NCBI GenBank assembly: GCA_035222895.1
Contig: JAVYIG010000169.1
Coordinates: forward strand, 496,001-560,000
Source: Strongylocentrotus droebachiensis
Lineage: Eukaryota > Echinodermata > Echinoidea > Camarodonta > Strongylocentrotidae
Length of the DNA: 64,000 bases
Direction: 5' to 3'
The notes below the pieces were generated by a model. That model saw only the letters and a list, made by a program, of their open reading frames with translations. It was not told the origin of the DNA and made no database searches. Position numbers and translations under genes: made by a program. Positions 35,351-45,924 of this stretch are shown here, piece after piece. Each line of letters starts with the position of its first letter. Position 1 is the stretch's first letter.

Positions 35351-36989
35351 CTAAGTGAAAGCAAAAACATCATCATAATGTCATTACCACTGAAGTGTAG
35401 GTACTGGTAGTGAGACATGTACATCATCTGGTATGGTGCTTGCTTGGAAAATTCTTTAAAATACAAAGTGGAGTTGGGCAACATTTGCTGGTATCAAGAA
35501 CAATTGTTTAAAAGAATTGTTGTATAGGGTGAGGGACCAAGGGTACTAAAGTGCTGCCTTTGAATATAACAGACACAGAGTACAGATAATGAGAGAAACT
35601 AAGCTAAACATGTAGACATTGTTCCCCAAAAGGTAGACTACTAATGATTACTTCAGTCTCAAAACAAAAGTATTCCTTTTTCGGATGGTGCCATTTATTC
35701 ATTTTCAGGGCAGGACTGTATCTAATTTCCAATTTTTAATTAAATGTTCATTCATGTCCTTCTTTGCTTGTAAGGCAAATCATTGAATTCCCTAACAGTT
35801 AACCAGGAGGAGCTACATCCCAGGTCATCTCAGCTCAGCATGATGATAATTTTCATAACTCCCTTTGCCCTTGGCCATGTTGATGTTGGCCTTGGGCTTG
35901 GAGCCCTGAAGTCTCTTAAACCCCAGGCACGCCTTACAAGAAAGGTCTCAGTCTGGTCTAGATCCTGATCTACTCACCTCTAGTCTAGATTCTAGATTGA
36001 TGAGAAGTGGCTGACATAAACTGATAATTATAAAATGATGATCTAGAGTAACTAGAGTTCTAGACTCTAAAACAAATTAGCTAAATAGTCAATTACTGAA
36101 AAAATAAAAGTAAAGCTCGATCTAGCCTAGGCCTATCTAACTTTCTTTCTGTAAAACTTTGTTCAAAATTATAACTTAAGCAGATATAAAAAGAACCTAA
36201 TAGCATTAATATTTGGTGTGGAGCTAAATAAGAAAGACTCTCCACTTAAGTTATTTAGTCTAGATGTATATTTGTTAAGACATAAGTTGATCTTTTTAGT
36301 TTTGGATCACATGATACATCACTCCTTTATTCACTTACATGAAAATAAGTATATGGGGCGATATGTGGAACGGCGGTGTATTTTTCACACATTTCTGTGC
36401 TCATGGACATATTTATGGCTTACAAAGAATCAGAATGAATCAAAAGAGTGTACCACATTAATTTACCTTTAAAAAACATTTAAAAACTCACCTTTACATG
36501 GTCTGTGACTGTTCCAAACTGCGAAATTTTCACTACCGTCACTTCGTGAAAATATTAAAAGCAGGAAAAGAGCAAACGATATTTTCACGAATTGACGGCT
36601 GTTAAGCGCGTACTTGGCCGTCACTTCGTGAAAACAGAAAATCCTTTTGCTAGGTATTTTCTTGTTTACGTCATCGTCATAGTGACATAATTAGACATTA
36701 TTATGATCTGAAATTTTGTGAGGTTCAAGGTATTAGTGAATGATGTCCAAAAATGCAAAAAAATCAAAAGTGAAAATATGTGCGATTTTCCTCACTACCG
36801 TCACTTCGTGAAAACAGGGACGATTTGTGAAGGTTCGGGACCTTTTACGAACCCTGGCGAAACCCCAAATTCGCTACATTTGGCGCTCAGTGTGAGCGGC
36901 GAATGCTTGGAAATTGGGTTTCGCCAGGGTTCGTAAAAGGTATAAGCTTAGAGAACGAGACAAAACACAAACAAAGAAATACAATTGGA

Positions 36990-38300
36990 ACGATATGCCC
37001 AAAGGAGTAACATGAATAGGGGTCACAGGACATCGCGTCACCGTCCCCATAAATCTAAATGGTCTGCAAAATAAGGAGGATAGAATTATTTTGAGAGGAA
37101 CGCGTCACCTTCCCCTTTCAACAGGTCCCTAATTATAAGACGGCATTACGAATGTAGAAGGCCGGTACAAAGAAAGTAAAAAAAGCGGAGACGGGGGGGG
37201 GGGGGGGGGGGACCTCAGTAGTCAGACCTGATGAGACCACAAAGTAACCCTTTAAAGTCCTGGATCTACAGGGAACTGCTCTTATTTTTCGCGAATTTAA
37301 TTCATGGGGTCGAACAATGAAGTTCTTTAGTTGATCACGGAAGCGAGGCGGAAAGGCTTCGGCGGGCGTACTATAATAGTTAGGCATGGGTTTAGCCTAC
37401 TTTCTAAGCTTAACGAGTTATTTTTTAAAGAATATTTGTTGACTTAAGTCTGGAAGTATTAAGAGTACATCTTTCTCTGGCTTTTAACAATCTACGGGAG
37501 GAAGAGAGAGGGAGAGAAAGAGAGAGAGAGAGAGAAAGAGAGATAAACGCCCCTTTTCTTTTGTGATAAGAGCAAGTTCCCTTTCCCTTAACCCTAATAA
37601 GGCCGGGGGGGCATGATGCCCCCCCCCCCCCCTCCACAATTTTTCCGATTGCTCGGGAACGCATATGGATGGCGCCCCGCCGCTCGCTGACTTTTTTCTT
37701 TCGAGTCTTGCGCATCTTTCAAACAAAAACAATTGAAAATCGGACCAACAGTTACAAGGTCACGTGACCTTTTGTCTTTGCATGTCAGCCCGAAAATCGT
37801 TCATTTTTGTGATTTGTGTACAAAACATACGGAAATGTCATTTTTCCTCAAACTTGGTTATTGGGTCTTGTTTAAAGTTTAGGTGGTTGTTTTTGGAGTC
37901 AAAATAGTTAAATTTTAGTAAGAAATGAAATAAAACAACATAAACAATGAAATAACTAAGTTAAAAAAACAATGAAATACATAAGAAATTATAAAAACAA
38001 GAGATAACATAATGAATAAGCTAGCTCTTCCGAATTTTGTTGTCGTATTTTATTCCAATTGGTCTAAAAAAAAATGTAGTGAAAAAGAATGCTCAAATAT
38101 GAATAATATATGATTTGAATGCAAAAATGTGATGTTATGACTTTATTTGCATAATTTACCATAAAAATGCATATAAGTGAATTTTTCAACAAATTGAAAT
38201 TATCATATTATTCTATACACTTTACTTGACAAGCGTGCAAATTTTCGCGGAGATCGGCTGCTTCATGGCCGAGATCTTAAGAGGGGGGTGGGGGCCATAA
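36990..38300. other. Presumed intron DNA with G and C homopolymers and GA run
   Basis: It contains a G run at about 37192-37211, a GA tract at about 37497-37545 and a C run at about 37619-37632. Frames crossing these tracts are low complexity. No gene was seen. Confidence 0.5.
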
Positions 38301-38304
38301 TGCC

Positions 38305-38720
38305 CATTCTCACAAGTGCCCCTTTTCAGGTACAAGAAATACCTCTAATCGCTTATTTTAAAATATGAGAGGAGTCCCTTTCATATTGACAGTTAAAAGT
38401 GCCTCTTTTCATCTCCAGTGAGTGCCCTTATTACAATTTTAGAATTGCTCCTTCGACTTTGTAATAAATGCCCCTTTTCACCTTTGATAAGTGCCCCTTT
38501 TATTTTGACACGTGCCCCTATCCTTTCTAATTAGTGCCAATTTCCTTTTGATAATTGCCCTTTTTACTCTGTAAAAATTGTCCCTTTCCGCCTTTCTTCA
38601 TTTCTGGTGAGTGCCCCTTAACAGGTGCTAGTAGTGCCCCATTGTCACCTTTGATAATTACGATTTTTACCTTGACGCGTTCTCCTTTTCTTTTCTAATA
38701 ATTGTTCTTTTAACTTTGGC
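38305..38720. repeat. Degenerate ~30-bp repeat with agtgcccctttt words
   Basis: About a dozen imperfect occurrences of gtgcccctttt, spaced roughly 25-45 bp apart, in the presumed first intron of the calmodulin-like gene. Confidence 0.7.
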
Positions 38721-38957
38721 CCCCTTTTCCTTTCACCATAAAATATGCTCCTAATTGTATGCGACTAAGATCAATTTTTTCTTCAAGTACACCCAAAGCT
38801 CGCTCACTCACATTTTAACTCGTTCATTTCTCTCCAGAAAGTGCTCCTTTTTGTTGGTGTTTAATAAGTCACTGAAGCAAAATACGAAATTTCACAATCT
38901 GGATTCATCATTGCTAACAATGTTCTGTTAATTTCGTTTTTTTTTCTTTCATTACAG

Positions 38958-38994
38958 GCAGCTAACTTATTGTTTTCCGAAGATCAAATAAAAG
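38958..38994 (+). CDS. Calmodulin-like gene, exon 2
   Basis: Acceptor tttcattacag at 38957. Codes AANLLFSEDQIK plus the first base of a Glu codon, the counterpart of the calmodulin ADQLTEEQIAE start. The donor is GTACGA, weak but positioned exactly. Confidence 0.8.
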
Positions 38995-41987
38995 GTACGA
39001 AAAACAAAAGCAGGAATGTTTCAATATTTAAAGTGGGTGATTAAATCTATAACAAGAGGGTATTATAAAACAATGTCAAACATAATACTAGTATTACAGT
39101 AAAATGTTAACTCTCGGAGATCATCAAAAGAAAATAAGATCATTAAAGATGTGAAAATAACAGCTGGTCTTCTAAGATAAACAGAACTTAACGTTAACGT
39201 TAGAGGATATTGGTTGGTTGGCTGGTTGGTTAGTTTGTTTGCTTTACCTGACTGCTAAGAAAGCATGTGTGTGTGCTTGTAAGTAAGCAACCAGTGGACC
39301 GACGGCTTTCAATCCTCTCCAAGGGACTTGGTAATGAGGATTAATGCCTTACTAAAAGGCACTAGCGCATATACTTGGTTTCGATCACGTGATCTCCCCG
39401 CTGCGAGACCCAACGCTCTACCATTGAGACATCACGTCTGCTTGCAATAAGGGAGTTTACAGATACAATCTGCGCATGGGCAGATAAAGGTCATTTGTAC
39501 CAAAAAGGTAAAACCCACAGAGATGAATACTGGATATGCGCTCATGAAAGTTATGTAACATTATTCATTTATGTACCAACGGTACATTCTATGATACGCA
39601 GGTGGAAGTATTCTTTTCAAGAGGGCAAACAAAAGGTATTCATGAAGCACATCTAGGACTTTGGCAGTTATTATTCTAATATGCTCAAAATGAAACTTCT
39701 CCATGTGTAAAAGATCTGTGGATATTTGGGGTCATTTGTACCATGTGCTATCTGTAAACTAACTCATTTGAAGATTGCAATATTGAAGAAATCAAGCAAA
39801 ATAACGTTAACGATGAAAATTTCCAGTCCTTTGCTAGTTGATATATCATATATATATATATATATGTATATGTATGAACATTACTCGATGTTGCCTACAA
39901 AAATCTCCTGCTTCTTTCCTCCCCTCTCTTACTGACACCATATCTCCACTTTATTTTTTCCATTACCTCTTTCTAGAATACAAGACAAAATTCGATGCCT
40001 TTGACAGGAATAGCGATGGCAACTTCCCTACTATGTTCTTGGGAAATGCGATGAAATCAGTGGGTCATGTCCTTACTGAGGCTGAGCTTGAAAATTCTAG
40101 ACGTAATCGTGGTAAGTTTATGGTGAAGACTTATGAAATGACAACGGAAGAGATGATGAAATTGACCACAACACGTAAATTGAAGTTTAATAATCTATGA
40201 ATTGAAGAATAAATCATTTTATTTAACATGGGTTGCAAAAATCCGTAAAAGAAGTTTAACATGTTAACAATGAATTCTGTGATTTAAAAAGTCAATTGGA
40301 GTGTTGGCTGTTCATTCCTTGTTAGAGTTCGTCACACGACAGAAAGCATAGCCAGCCATTTGACTGAAAAAGGGATATCTGTGATTTAAAAAAATGTTTC
40401 AAAGATGTTTTATAGATACTTTTTCAGTTTACAAAACATATTCCTTGGACGAATCCTTTAAATATTGTGCATAATTGATGTCAAATATATATAAGTCAAT
40501 AGCTTGCTTGAACATCTGTTTATGAAGTATAATAAAGAAGTCATCAGGTCCAAAATAATTACAGTGAACGGTGAAACTAATTTTGTTTTAAAGTGGTAGT
40601 ACACAGTTCTATTTTCTATGTTGAAAGGAGAGCTTGCCTTTTCGATTTGCAATACATTGTTCTTCTTTATACGAATTAGAAAGCATCATTTTAAGACAAT
40701 CAATGCTTGGCTTGTATTTCTTGATTACGCACATGTAAATACATCGTTTTTCTATTATTAAAATGTGATTAATTATTATACTGTGTGGGTGTTTTTCTAA
40801 ATATAATTTAATGACTGTGTTTTTTCATCCAGAAAAAATTAGACAAACATAGAAAACAAAACGTTGGTTTAATTCCAAAACGTCTGTAATACCTACATTG
40901 CCAATTTGCATGTTCTAAAGTTTCTGAATGTTTGCAGCAAAACGAACATATTATGGAGAAGGCTTTGTTTGCATTTTTGAAAAGCCTTTAATAATAAGAA
41001 TATTAGGCAGAAGTTTAAACTGGAACCCTCGTGTTTTTGTTTCAATACTTGTATTGATCATTATTGTTTTTACTGTACACAATTCATTAACACTCAAATC
41101 ATTTTCATTTTGTTAACGAAAAGAGCTCATAGATTGCTCTCTCTCTTCATTTCAACAAAGTTTCGTGATAGTGCTTACTTTGTATCACCTCAAGATGTCT
41201 CCACTCATTAGGCATTTATTTAAGTGAATTATCGGATCTAATCTTCGTGCATTGAAATCGAGACGTAAGAATGCAAGATGAATCACTATTCGAAAAGGGC
41301 TTTTGTGTGGGAAATAAGAAACCCTTTTTTTCCTTCATTCGACTAGAGGGAACTACTACATTTCCTGAGTTTTTGGCGATGATACTAGATAAGAAATGCC
41401 GCAAAGTTTTCAAAGCCATGGACAAGGATGACAAGGATAAACTTCTCAGGTGAGTTGAACAGTGATAGGGAAGTTGGACAGTGATAGGGTAGTTGAACAG
41501 TGATAGGGTAGTTGGACAGTGACAGGGTGGCTAGACAGTGATAGGGTAGTTGAACAGTGATGGGTACACTCTAAAAACTGAAATGTTAAATGTCAATTTA
41601 AAAGGGCCGAGGAGTGACCACTCTTTCAAAATGTCAGATTGTTTCTATTAACCTGCTAGATTCAACCTTTATAGTGTTGGATCCATTATGTTCAAAGTGT
41701 TAATCTACCATTTTGAAAGAGTGGTGATTTAACATTTCAGTTTTTAGAGTGTAGTTGGACAGTGAATGCTTACAGTAATTGACTGAGACCCCCGGGATGC
41801 TTGCCCAGTCTTTTATGAGGATGTCAATAGACTTATCGGGTAAATTTGAAGAAGAAAACAAATCCAATGTATTGTCCGTCAAAATTTCCGATATTGGAGA
41901 AATGTAGACAATAATCAATATTTCTTACTAGGATACCCAAACCCTGAAGATGCCTCTCCCGCTCCCACCCTCCTCCCCCTCTCACCC

Positions 41988-42025
<38 letters not shown>

Positions 42026-43462
42026 TTCTTTCTCTCTCTCTCTTTCTTTCTCTCTCTCTCTCTCTCTAAAACTATATACCAGACAATTATAGCTCCAAGG
42101 AACACTACGATCTACCACCTGGGTGAATATACCCTATATATACCTCATTCGGATTGTGCCAACAGAAAAGTTGTTTTAGGGATGACAATTATCCGGGTAT
42201 CCGTAAATTTGTATTACACGTTAGTTGTCTGGATATGTTTGCGTTTGTAGTCTTTGCCCGGGACTTGATTGTCCCTCGAACACAATAATCAATAAACAAT
42301 AACCAATAATCATCCCCATCCGAGGGATGGGGATGATTATTGTGCTTTGTTAGGCTTGTACAAGAGAAGATCAATACTATTACCAACATTTTATTTTATA
42401 TGTGGTATAGTCAAGATCAGATTTAGCACCTCAATACTGGATCATTATTCATTACATTATAAAAGAGTATTCGATGATTTTAGTCAATGACTACAATGGC
42501 ATAATCCAAATTTGTAGAAAGTGTATTCAAATAAATGTTATTTGTTAATTATTTGCTTGTATAGTGCTGACGAGGTGCGTCAAGCGATGTTAAGCTTTGA
42601 TCGACAGATAACGGAGGATAAAATCAAGGAAATGATCGAGAAAGCCGATTTTACTAATGACGGTAAATGCAGCTTAGAAGGTGAGTGCATTGAATGGATG
42701 ATGTCAGTGGCATAGTGTAATCAACCCATTTAAGGGGGAACTGCAATGATATGGGGAGGGGCACCGATCTTACTCATAAAATGAAATACGAATTTGAAAG
42801 GCTGCTGCTCAGAGGAAGGATATGGGAGGGGGTCCAGGAGTCTTCTTGTCTCGTCCCTTTCCCAAATTTCAAAACCTCACAGCCAGCTGATGGTATACCC
42901 CGATTCTTATATGAAACTTCCATAATTGGTCCCAAACATTTATTTTCACAGTATGACCAGTAGTCGACTTTTACCTATAATTATCAAAAAACTTATAGTA
43001 GTTCTCATTCCGCGTCATTTTTGTCTCGCCTGCGAAACGGAGCGAGACATAGGCGTCACTATATCCGGCGTCGGTGTATAGTTGTCGTCGTTGTTGTAAT
43101 CGTTCGTGTTGTTGTCGTCAACACTCATGCTGTATTCGCAATAATTTGTTATAGCTACGAGGTAGGATCGCTAAATTCAAACCCCAGGTACATCTCTGGA
43201 AGGGGGCAGATCAAGTTCTAAAATGGGTCAAACTGACTGAGGTCAGATGTCAAAAGTTCAATTTTCCATGAAAAGCACTGTACACACAATAATGATTGAA
43301 TAACACTACGATGATGAGGTTATGTGTCATGTGTTATCATTCGCATCGTGAGACGCAGGTGAGACAACGTTTGGAATTTCCTTATTTCTTTTCATTCACT
43401 GCATATTATTTCTCCTTTTATACCATTCAGAATTCGTTAAGATGATGATGAATTTTTGTTAG
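38958..43462 (+). CDS. Calmodulin-like EF-hand protein, five visible coding exons
   Basis: Joining 38958-38994, 39977-40111, 41347-41449, 42565-42680 and 43431-43462 gives 140 residues to a TAG stop, 141 with an upstream ATG; calmodulin has 149. All phases agree (0/1, 1/1, 1/2, 2/1, 1/stop) and introns fall where animal calmodulin genes have them: after Met, inside the E of the first helix, before the second-loop GT segment, inside the third loop and before the last EFV. EF1 keeps D-N-D-G but has Phe for the position-12 Glu. EF2 has lost its loop, about 4 residues are missing, and the exiting TFPEFLAMI helix remains. EF3 has Lys and Asp at positions 5 and 6. EF4 (DFTNDGKCSLEE) looks able to bind calcium. 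A cytosolic calcium-sensor-like role is inferred; it is a divergent paralogue, not conventional calmodulin or a clear troponin C. Confidence 0.88.
39239..39437 (-). mobile_element. tRNA-derived SINE, family B, copy 3
   Basis: Reverse complement of the family: ctctaccattgagac pairs with the tRNA-like head, and ggtaatgaggattaatgcc with the body. It sits in intron 2 of the calmodulin-like gene. Confidence 0.8.
39977..40111 (+). CDS. Calmodulin-like gene, exon 3 (EF-hand 1)
   Basis: Acceptor cctctttctag, donor GTAAGT. Codes YKTKFDAFDRNSDGNFPTM and the following helix through LTEAELENSRRNR. The loop lacks the acidic residue at position 12 (Phe). The exon ends about four codons early relative to calmodulin, which removes the start of EF-hand 2. 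Confidence 0.9.
41347..41449 (+). CDS. Calmodulin-like gene, exon 4
   Basis: Acceptor ttcattcgactag, donor GTGAGT. Codes GTTTFPEFLAMI, like the calmodulin GTIDFPEFLTMM, then the EF3 entering helix and loop start (FKAMDKDDKDKLL). Confidence 0.92.
41456..41776. repeat. 19-bp minisatellite interrupted by a MITE
   Basis: Units like gttgaacagtgatagggta repeat about six times from 41455 to 41564, and one more starts at 41754, after the inserted element. It lies in intron 4 of the calmodulin-like gene. Confidence 0.9.
41567..41751. mobile_element. TA-flanked MITE (Tc1/mariner-like)
   Basis: The ends CACTCTAAAAACTG and CAGTTTTTAGAGTG are perfect inverted repeats flanked by TA on both sides, and pairing continues inward through aaatgttaaat and a second block around accactctttcaaaatg. 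TA duplication is typical of Tc1/mariner transposases. 185 bp, no coding sequence. Confidence 0.9.
41938..42068. repeat. CT-rich microsatellite
   Basis: An impure (CT)n/(CTTT)n tract in intron 4; the charged minus-strand frames here are translations of it. Confidence 0.95.
42305..42341. repeat. Perfect 17-bp hairpin
   Basis: AATAATCATCCCCATCC at 42305-42321 and its exact complement at 42325-42341, with a 3-base loop, in intron 4. Confidence 0.9.
42565..42680 (+). CDS. Calmodulin-like gene, exon 5 (EF3 end and EF4)
   Basis: Acceptor atttgcttgtatag, donor GTGAGT. Codes ADEVRQAMLSFDRQITEDK, matching the calmodulin AAELRHVMTNLGEKLTDEE segment, and then the EF4 loop DFTNDGKCSLE. Confidence 0.92.
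43431..43462 (+). CDS. Calmodulin-like gene, last coding exon
   Basis: Acceptor tataccattcag. Codes E (split) FVKMMMNFC and stop TAG at 43460-43462, the counterpart of calmodulin EFVQMMTAK. It ends in Cys instead of Lys. Confidence 0.88.
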
Positions 43463-43696
43463 GATGATGATGGATTGTACTCGGTGAAGATGATGACCGC
43501 TATCCTCTACTTCAGCAGCGACAACTTGTCCCTTTTATTCTTCTTGAGGACTCTTCGGGAAAGGGTGATACAATCGTCTCGTATCAGATTTCATTATGTT
43601 CCGGTAATTTTGTTCGAAATTCCATTCACTTTATTTCTTTACATTTTTGTCATAATACCCATGGTGCCTTTAAAATGTTAGTGTACCCCTTCCAAG

Positions 43697-43702
43697 AATA
43701 AA
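43697..43702 (+). terminator. Polyadenylation signal of the calmodulin-like gene
   Basis: AATAAA about 235 bp past the stop, a normal 3' UTR distance. Confidence 0.6.
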
Positions 43703-43974
43703 TGTTGCGTTTTTTCTTCTTCTGAAAGCCAACTATTAGTATTTCATTATATGATACCTTTGACATCATGATTTTATTCATTCGTTTTGTTTATAGTCAT
43801 CGTGACTGTGGTTAGGAAGTAGGTCTAACCATGGACTTACAGGGTCTAACACCAAAGAATATCCATGTCCGAAAAGTGACATGGTACACAAGGGAGAAGA
43901 GAAATTTTAACTCTCTTAATTCTTGATAGGCGGTAAAAGCACTTATCTTAAATTAATTAAATGATATTTCATGT

Positions 43975-44876
43975 GGAGGTGTCGTAGGTCATTCAATTGA
44001 CTCATTGAATGCTCCCCATGGAGTGGAGATTGCGTACACAGTGTGCGCGGGAAAGTATTAAATCTAATGACTAGGTTAATAGTTTTATCTGTAAAGCGCT
44101 TATATAGAGACATTTGTGTTAAAGGGAGGCTTTACTACTGCAGCTAGAAGGGATTAGACCACCCAGAGAGCCATCGAGGTCACTGTGACAGGTGGCTATA
44201 TCATTAACTCAGCTCTCATTTAACATAAGAAAAAGAGGATCATGGGGGACCAACAGGCACCGATTTGGGAAGTTTTCTATATAGAGGGAGCAAGTAGCTA
44301 CAAGTAGGACAGTGTGCCTTTAAGCGCTATATAAAAGCGGAATATTATTATTATTGAGTTAAACTGAATGGTTTATTGAGCATACTGGAAACGGCAGCAC
44401 GAGGGCTGAATTACTTTCATTTTACTTGAAGCACATCGCAATGTTTAAACAGATATTACATAACGCTTCCGAGAATACATTCAAAGATAAAATTAATAGG
44501 ATAGAATATTATGACCAAAAATACCCCTCTCAGTCTGGACATCTAGGAAGATTTAGGAATAGAGCTATTCATCCGTATTATTTTCAAGTAATTATAATTT
44601 ATTTTTTTATGTTCATGTGTATGTATTATGTTTGTTTATACGATGATGAAACCAAACCAAACCGAACCAATCCAAGGCTTGAGAGTCCGGCACCAACGTC
44701 CTTTGAAAAAATGCATTAATCCAACATTTGCCACTCTCCACCCAGGTGTAAATGGGTACCTCGCAAATAAAATTGATTGGGTAATGTTAATTGCAGGGCC
44801 CGCGGTAACAGCAGTATTAATACTTATGTTGCTACCCTTAGTAACAAAATAATAATAATTATTATTATTATTATAT
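43975..44876. mobile_element. SINE family A fragments and an associated dispersed repeat
   Basis: 43975-44110 has a broken SINE-A head and body (gaggtgtcgtaggtc, gctccccatggagtgg). 44124-44320 matches 1200-1460. 44719-44876 is a SINE-A 3' part (tttgccactctccacccagg) ending in an ATT run. Confidence 0.7.
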
Positions 44877-45169
44877 GGCGATATCACTTACAGTAAAGAG
44901 GAGAAAATGGGTATATGTAAACAATTGCATATTTAGTTTGGTGCAATTTATAACCATGCAATGTTCACTAAATAAAACTCGGCTAAATAATACTCTGTTA
45001 TTAATACAACCCAGTTTGTATGTTGTCTTTGAAAATAATGTTCTAGTAGTTTTTAGAAATGAATACCCTTAATTCATGGAATGTATTTGCTGTAAAGAAT
45101 GAATCATGTATTTTAAAAAAGAAAATCAAAAACGTTACTCGCTTCGTTTACAAAATGGTGATGACAAAG

Positions 45170-45236
45170 TTAATGATGATGATGATGTTGATGATAATGA
45201 TAATAATGACGATGATGATGATGATGATGATTATGA
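45170..45236. repeat. (GAT)n microsatellite
   Basis: An imperfect GAT/AAT trinucleotide run. Confidence 0.95.
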
Positions 45237-45619
45237 CTGTCCACCTCATGGTTCGCGATTCAAGCATTGTAATATATTATTAGAAATATAATATAAACAT
45301 TTACATAATTATCTAATATCCATTGTAGATAGAATCAGGATGAACCGCTGAATGGGGATCTCCTTCAGAGTCCCTTCACTGCCCTTGGTGATTATGATGG
45401 GCCCAACGGCAGATAAAGTTATCCATTATCATGATTATACTTGTTTGCATTATACATTCAGTAGAGGGATATATAGTTACACATACTGTAATATGTTATG
45501 GGACAAATGAGACAACTTTGCTGACTCTCGTGGAAATGAATACATATTTGTGGGATATGAATCTACATAGCGTTCTTATTGAAGAACATAATTATAAGAT
45601 CAATTTACTTTTAATCATA

Positions 45620-45860
45620 ACTCAGTCCAATTCAATTCAGTTTATTTGGCATCATAAAAAACATTTCAAGTCATAAATACAGAATAAATAATAGGCCAGT
45701 ACCTCTAAGAAGAAATGTGTGCTTGTACATGAGGCCCCTAACAAGGTAAACACAATATCAAATTAGAAAGCAAAACAAATAAAAATTACTAAGCGTATAA
45801 TTATACGTATATTTAGAAGAAGAAAAAAAGGGGGGAAAAGAGACCCACCATTAACTATCA
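45620..45860 (-). mobile_element. Possible reverse-oriented retroposon 3' end
   Basis: The sequence starts ttcaattcagtttatttggc, resembling the reversed 3' end of CR1/L2-type elements (gccaaataaactgaattgaa). The coding part was not recognised. Confidence 0.35.
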
Positions 45861-45924
45861 GCAGGTATCAACAACGTATAAGCACACACCCACAATCACA
45901 CAATACAAAAAAGGGAGAATTCAG

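Larger units (their letters stand above)
31174..36823. mobile_element. 5.65-kb element with TIRs and repeated internal TIR copies
   Basis: The outer ends are the same 28-bp word in inverted orientation: TCGTCCCTGTTTTCACGAAG continuing to gtgacggtag. Further copies of ttttcacgaagtgacgg, in both orientations, occur near 31393, 31441, 31650, 31692, 31921, 31966 and 32148 at the left and near 36535, 36582 and 36618 at the right. The left side is thus about four ~250-bp units, each bounded by inverted copies. The interior 32170-36480 is AT-rich and carries a small spliced minus-strand gene. No transposase motif was recognised, so the superfamily is unknown. Confidence 0.8.
31046..36945. mobile_element. 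Outer gcgaatg-type MITE split by a large insertion
   Basis: The left part (31046-31173) starts ctcactgagcggcgaatgc. The right part (36824-36896) ends gcgctcagtgtgag. Together they resemble 26727-27235 with 5.65 kb inserted. A second inverted piece follows to 36945, making a foldback around cttttacgaaccctggcg. Confidence 0.7.

Noticed and set aside
39977-43462. Troponin C or conventional calmodulin
   Set aside because: The length and intron map fit calmodulin ancestry, but three of four calcium loops are altered, so neither name is justified.
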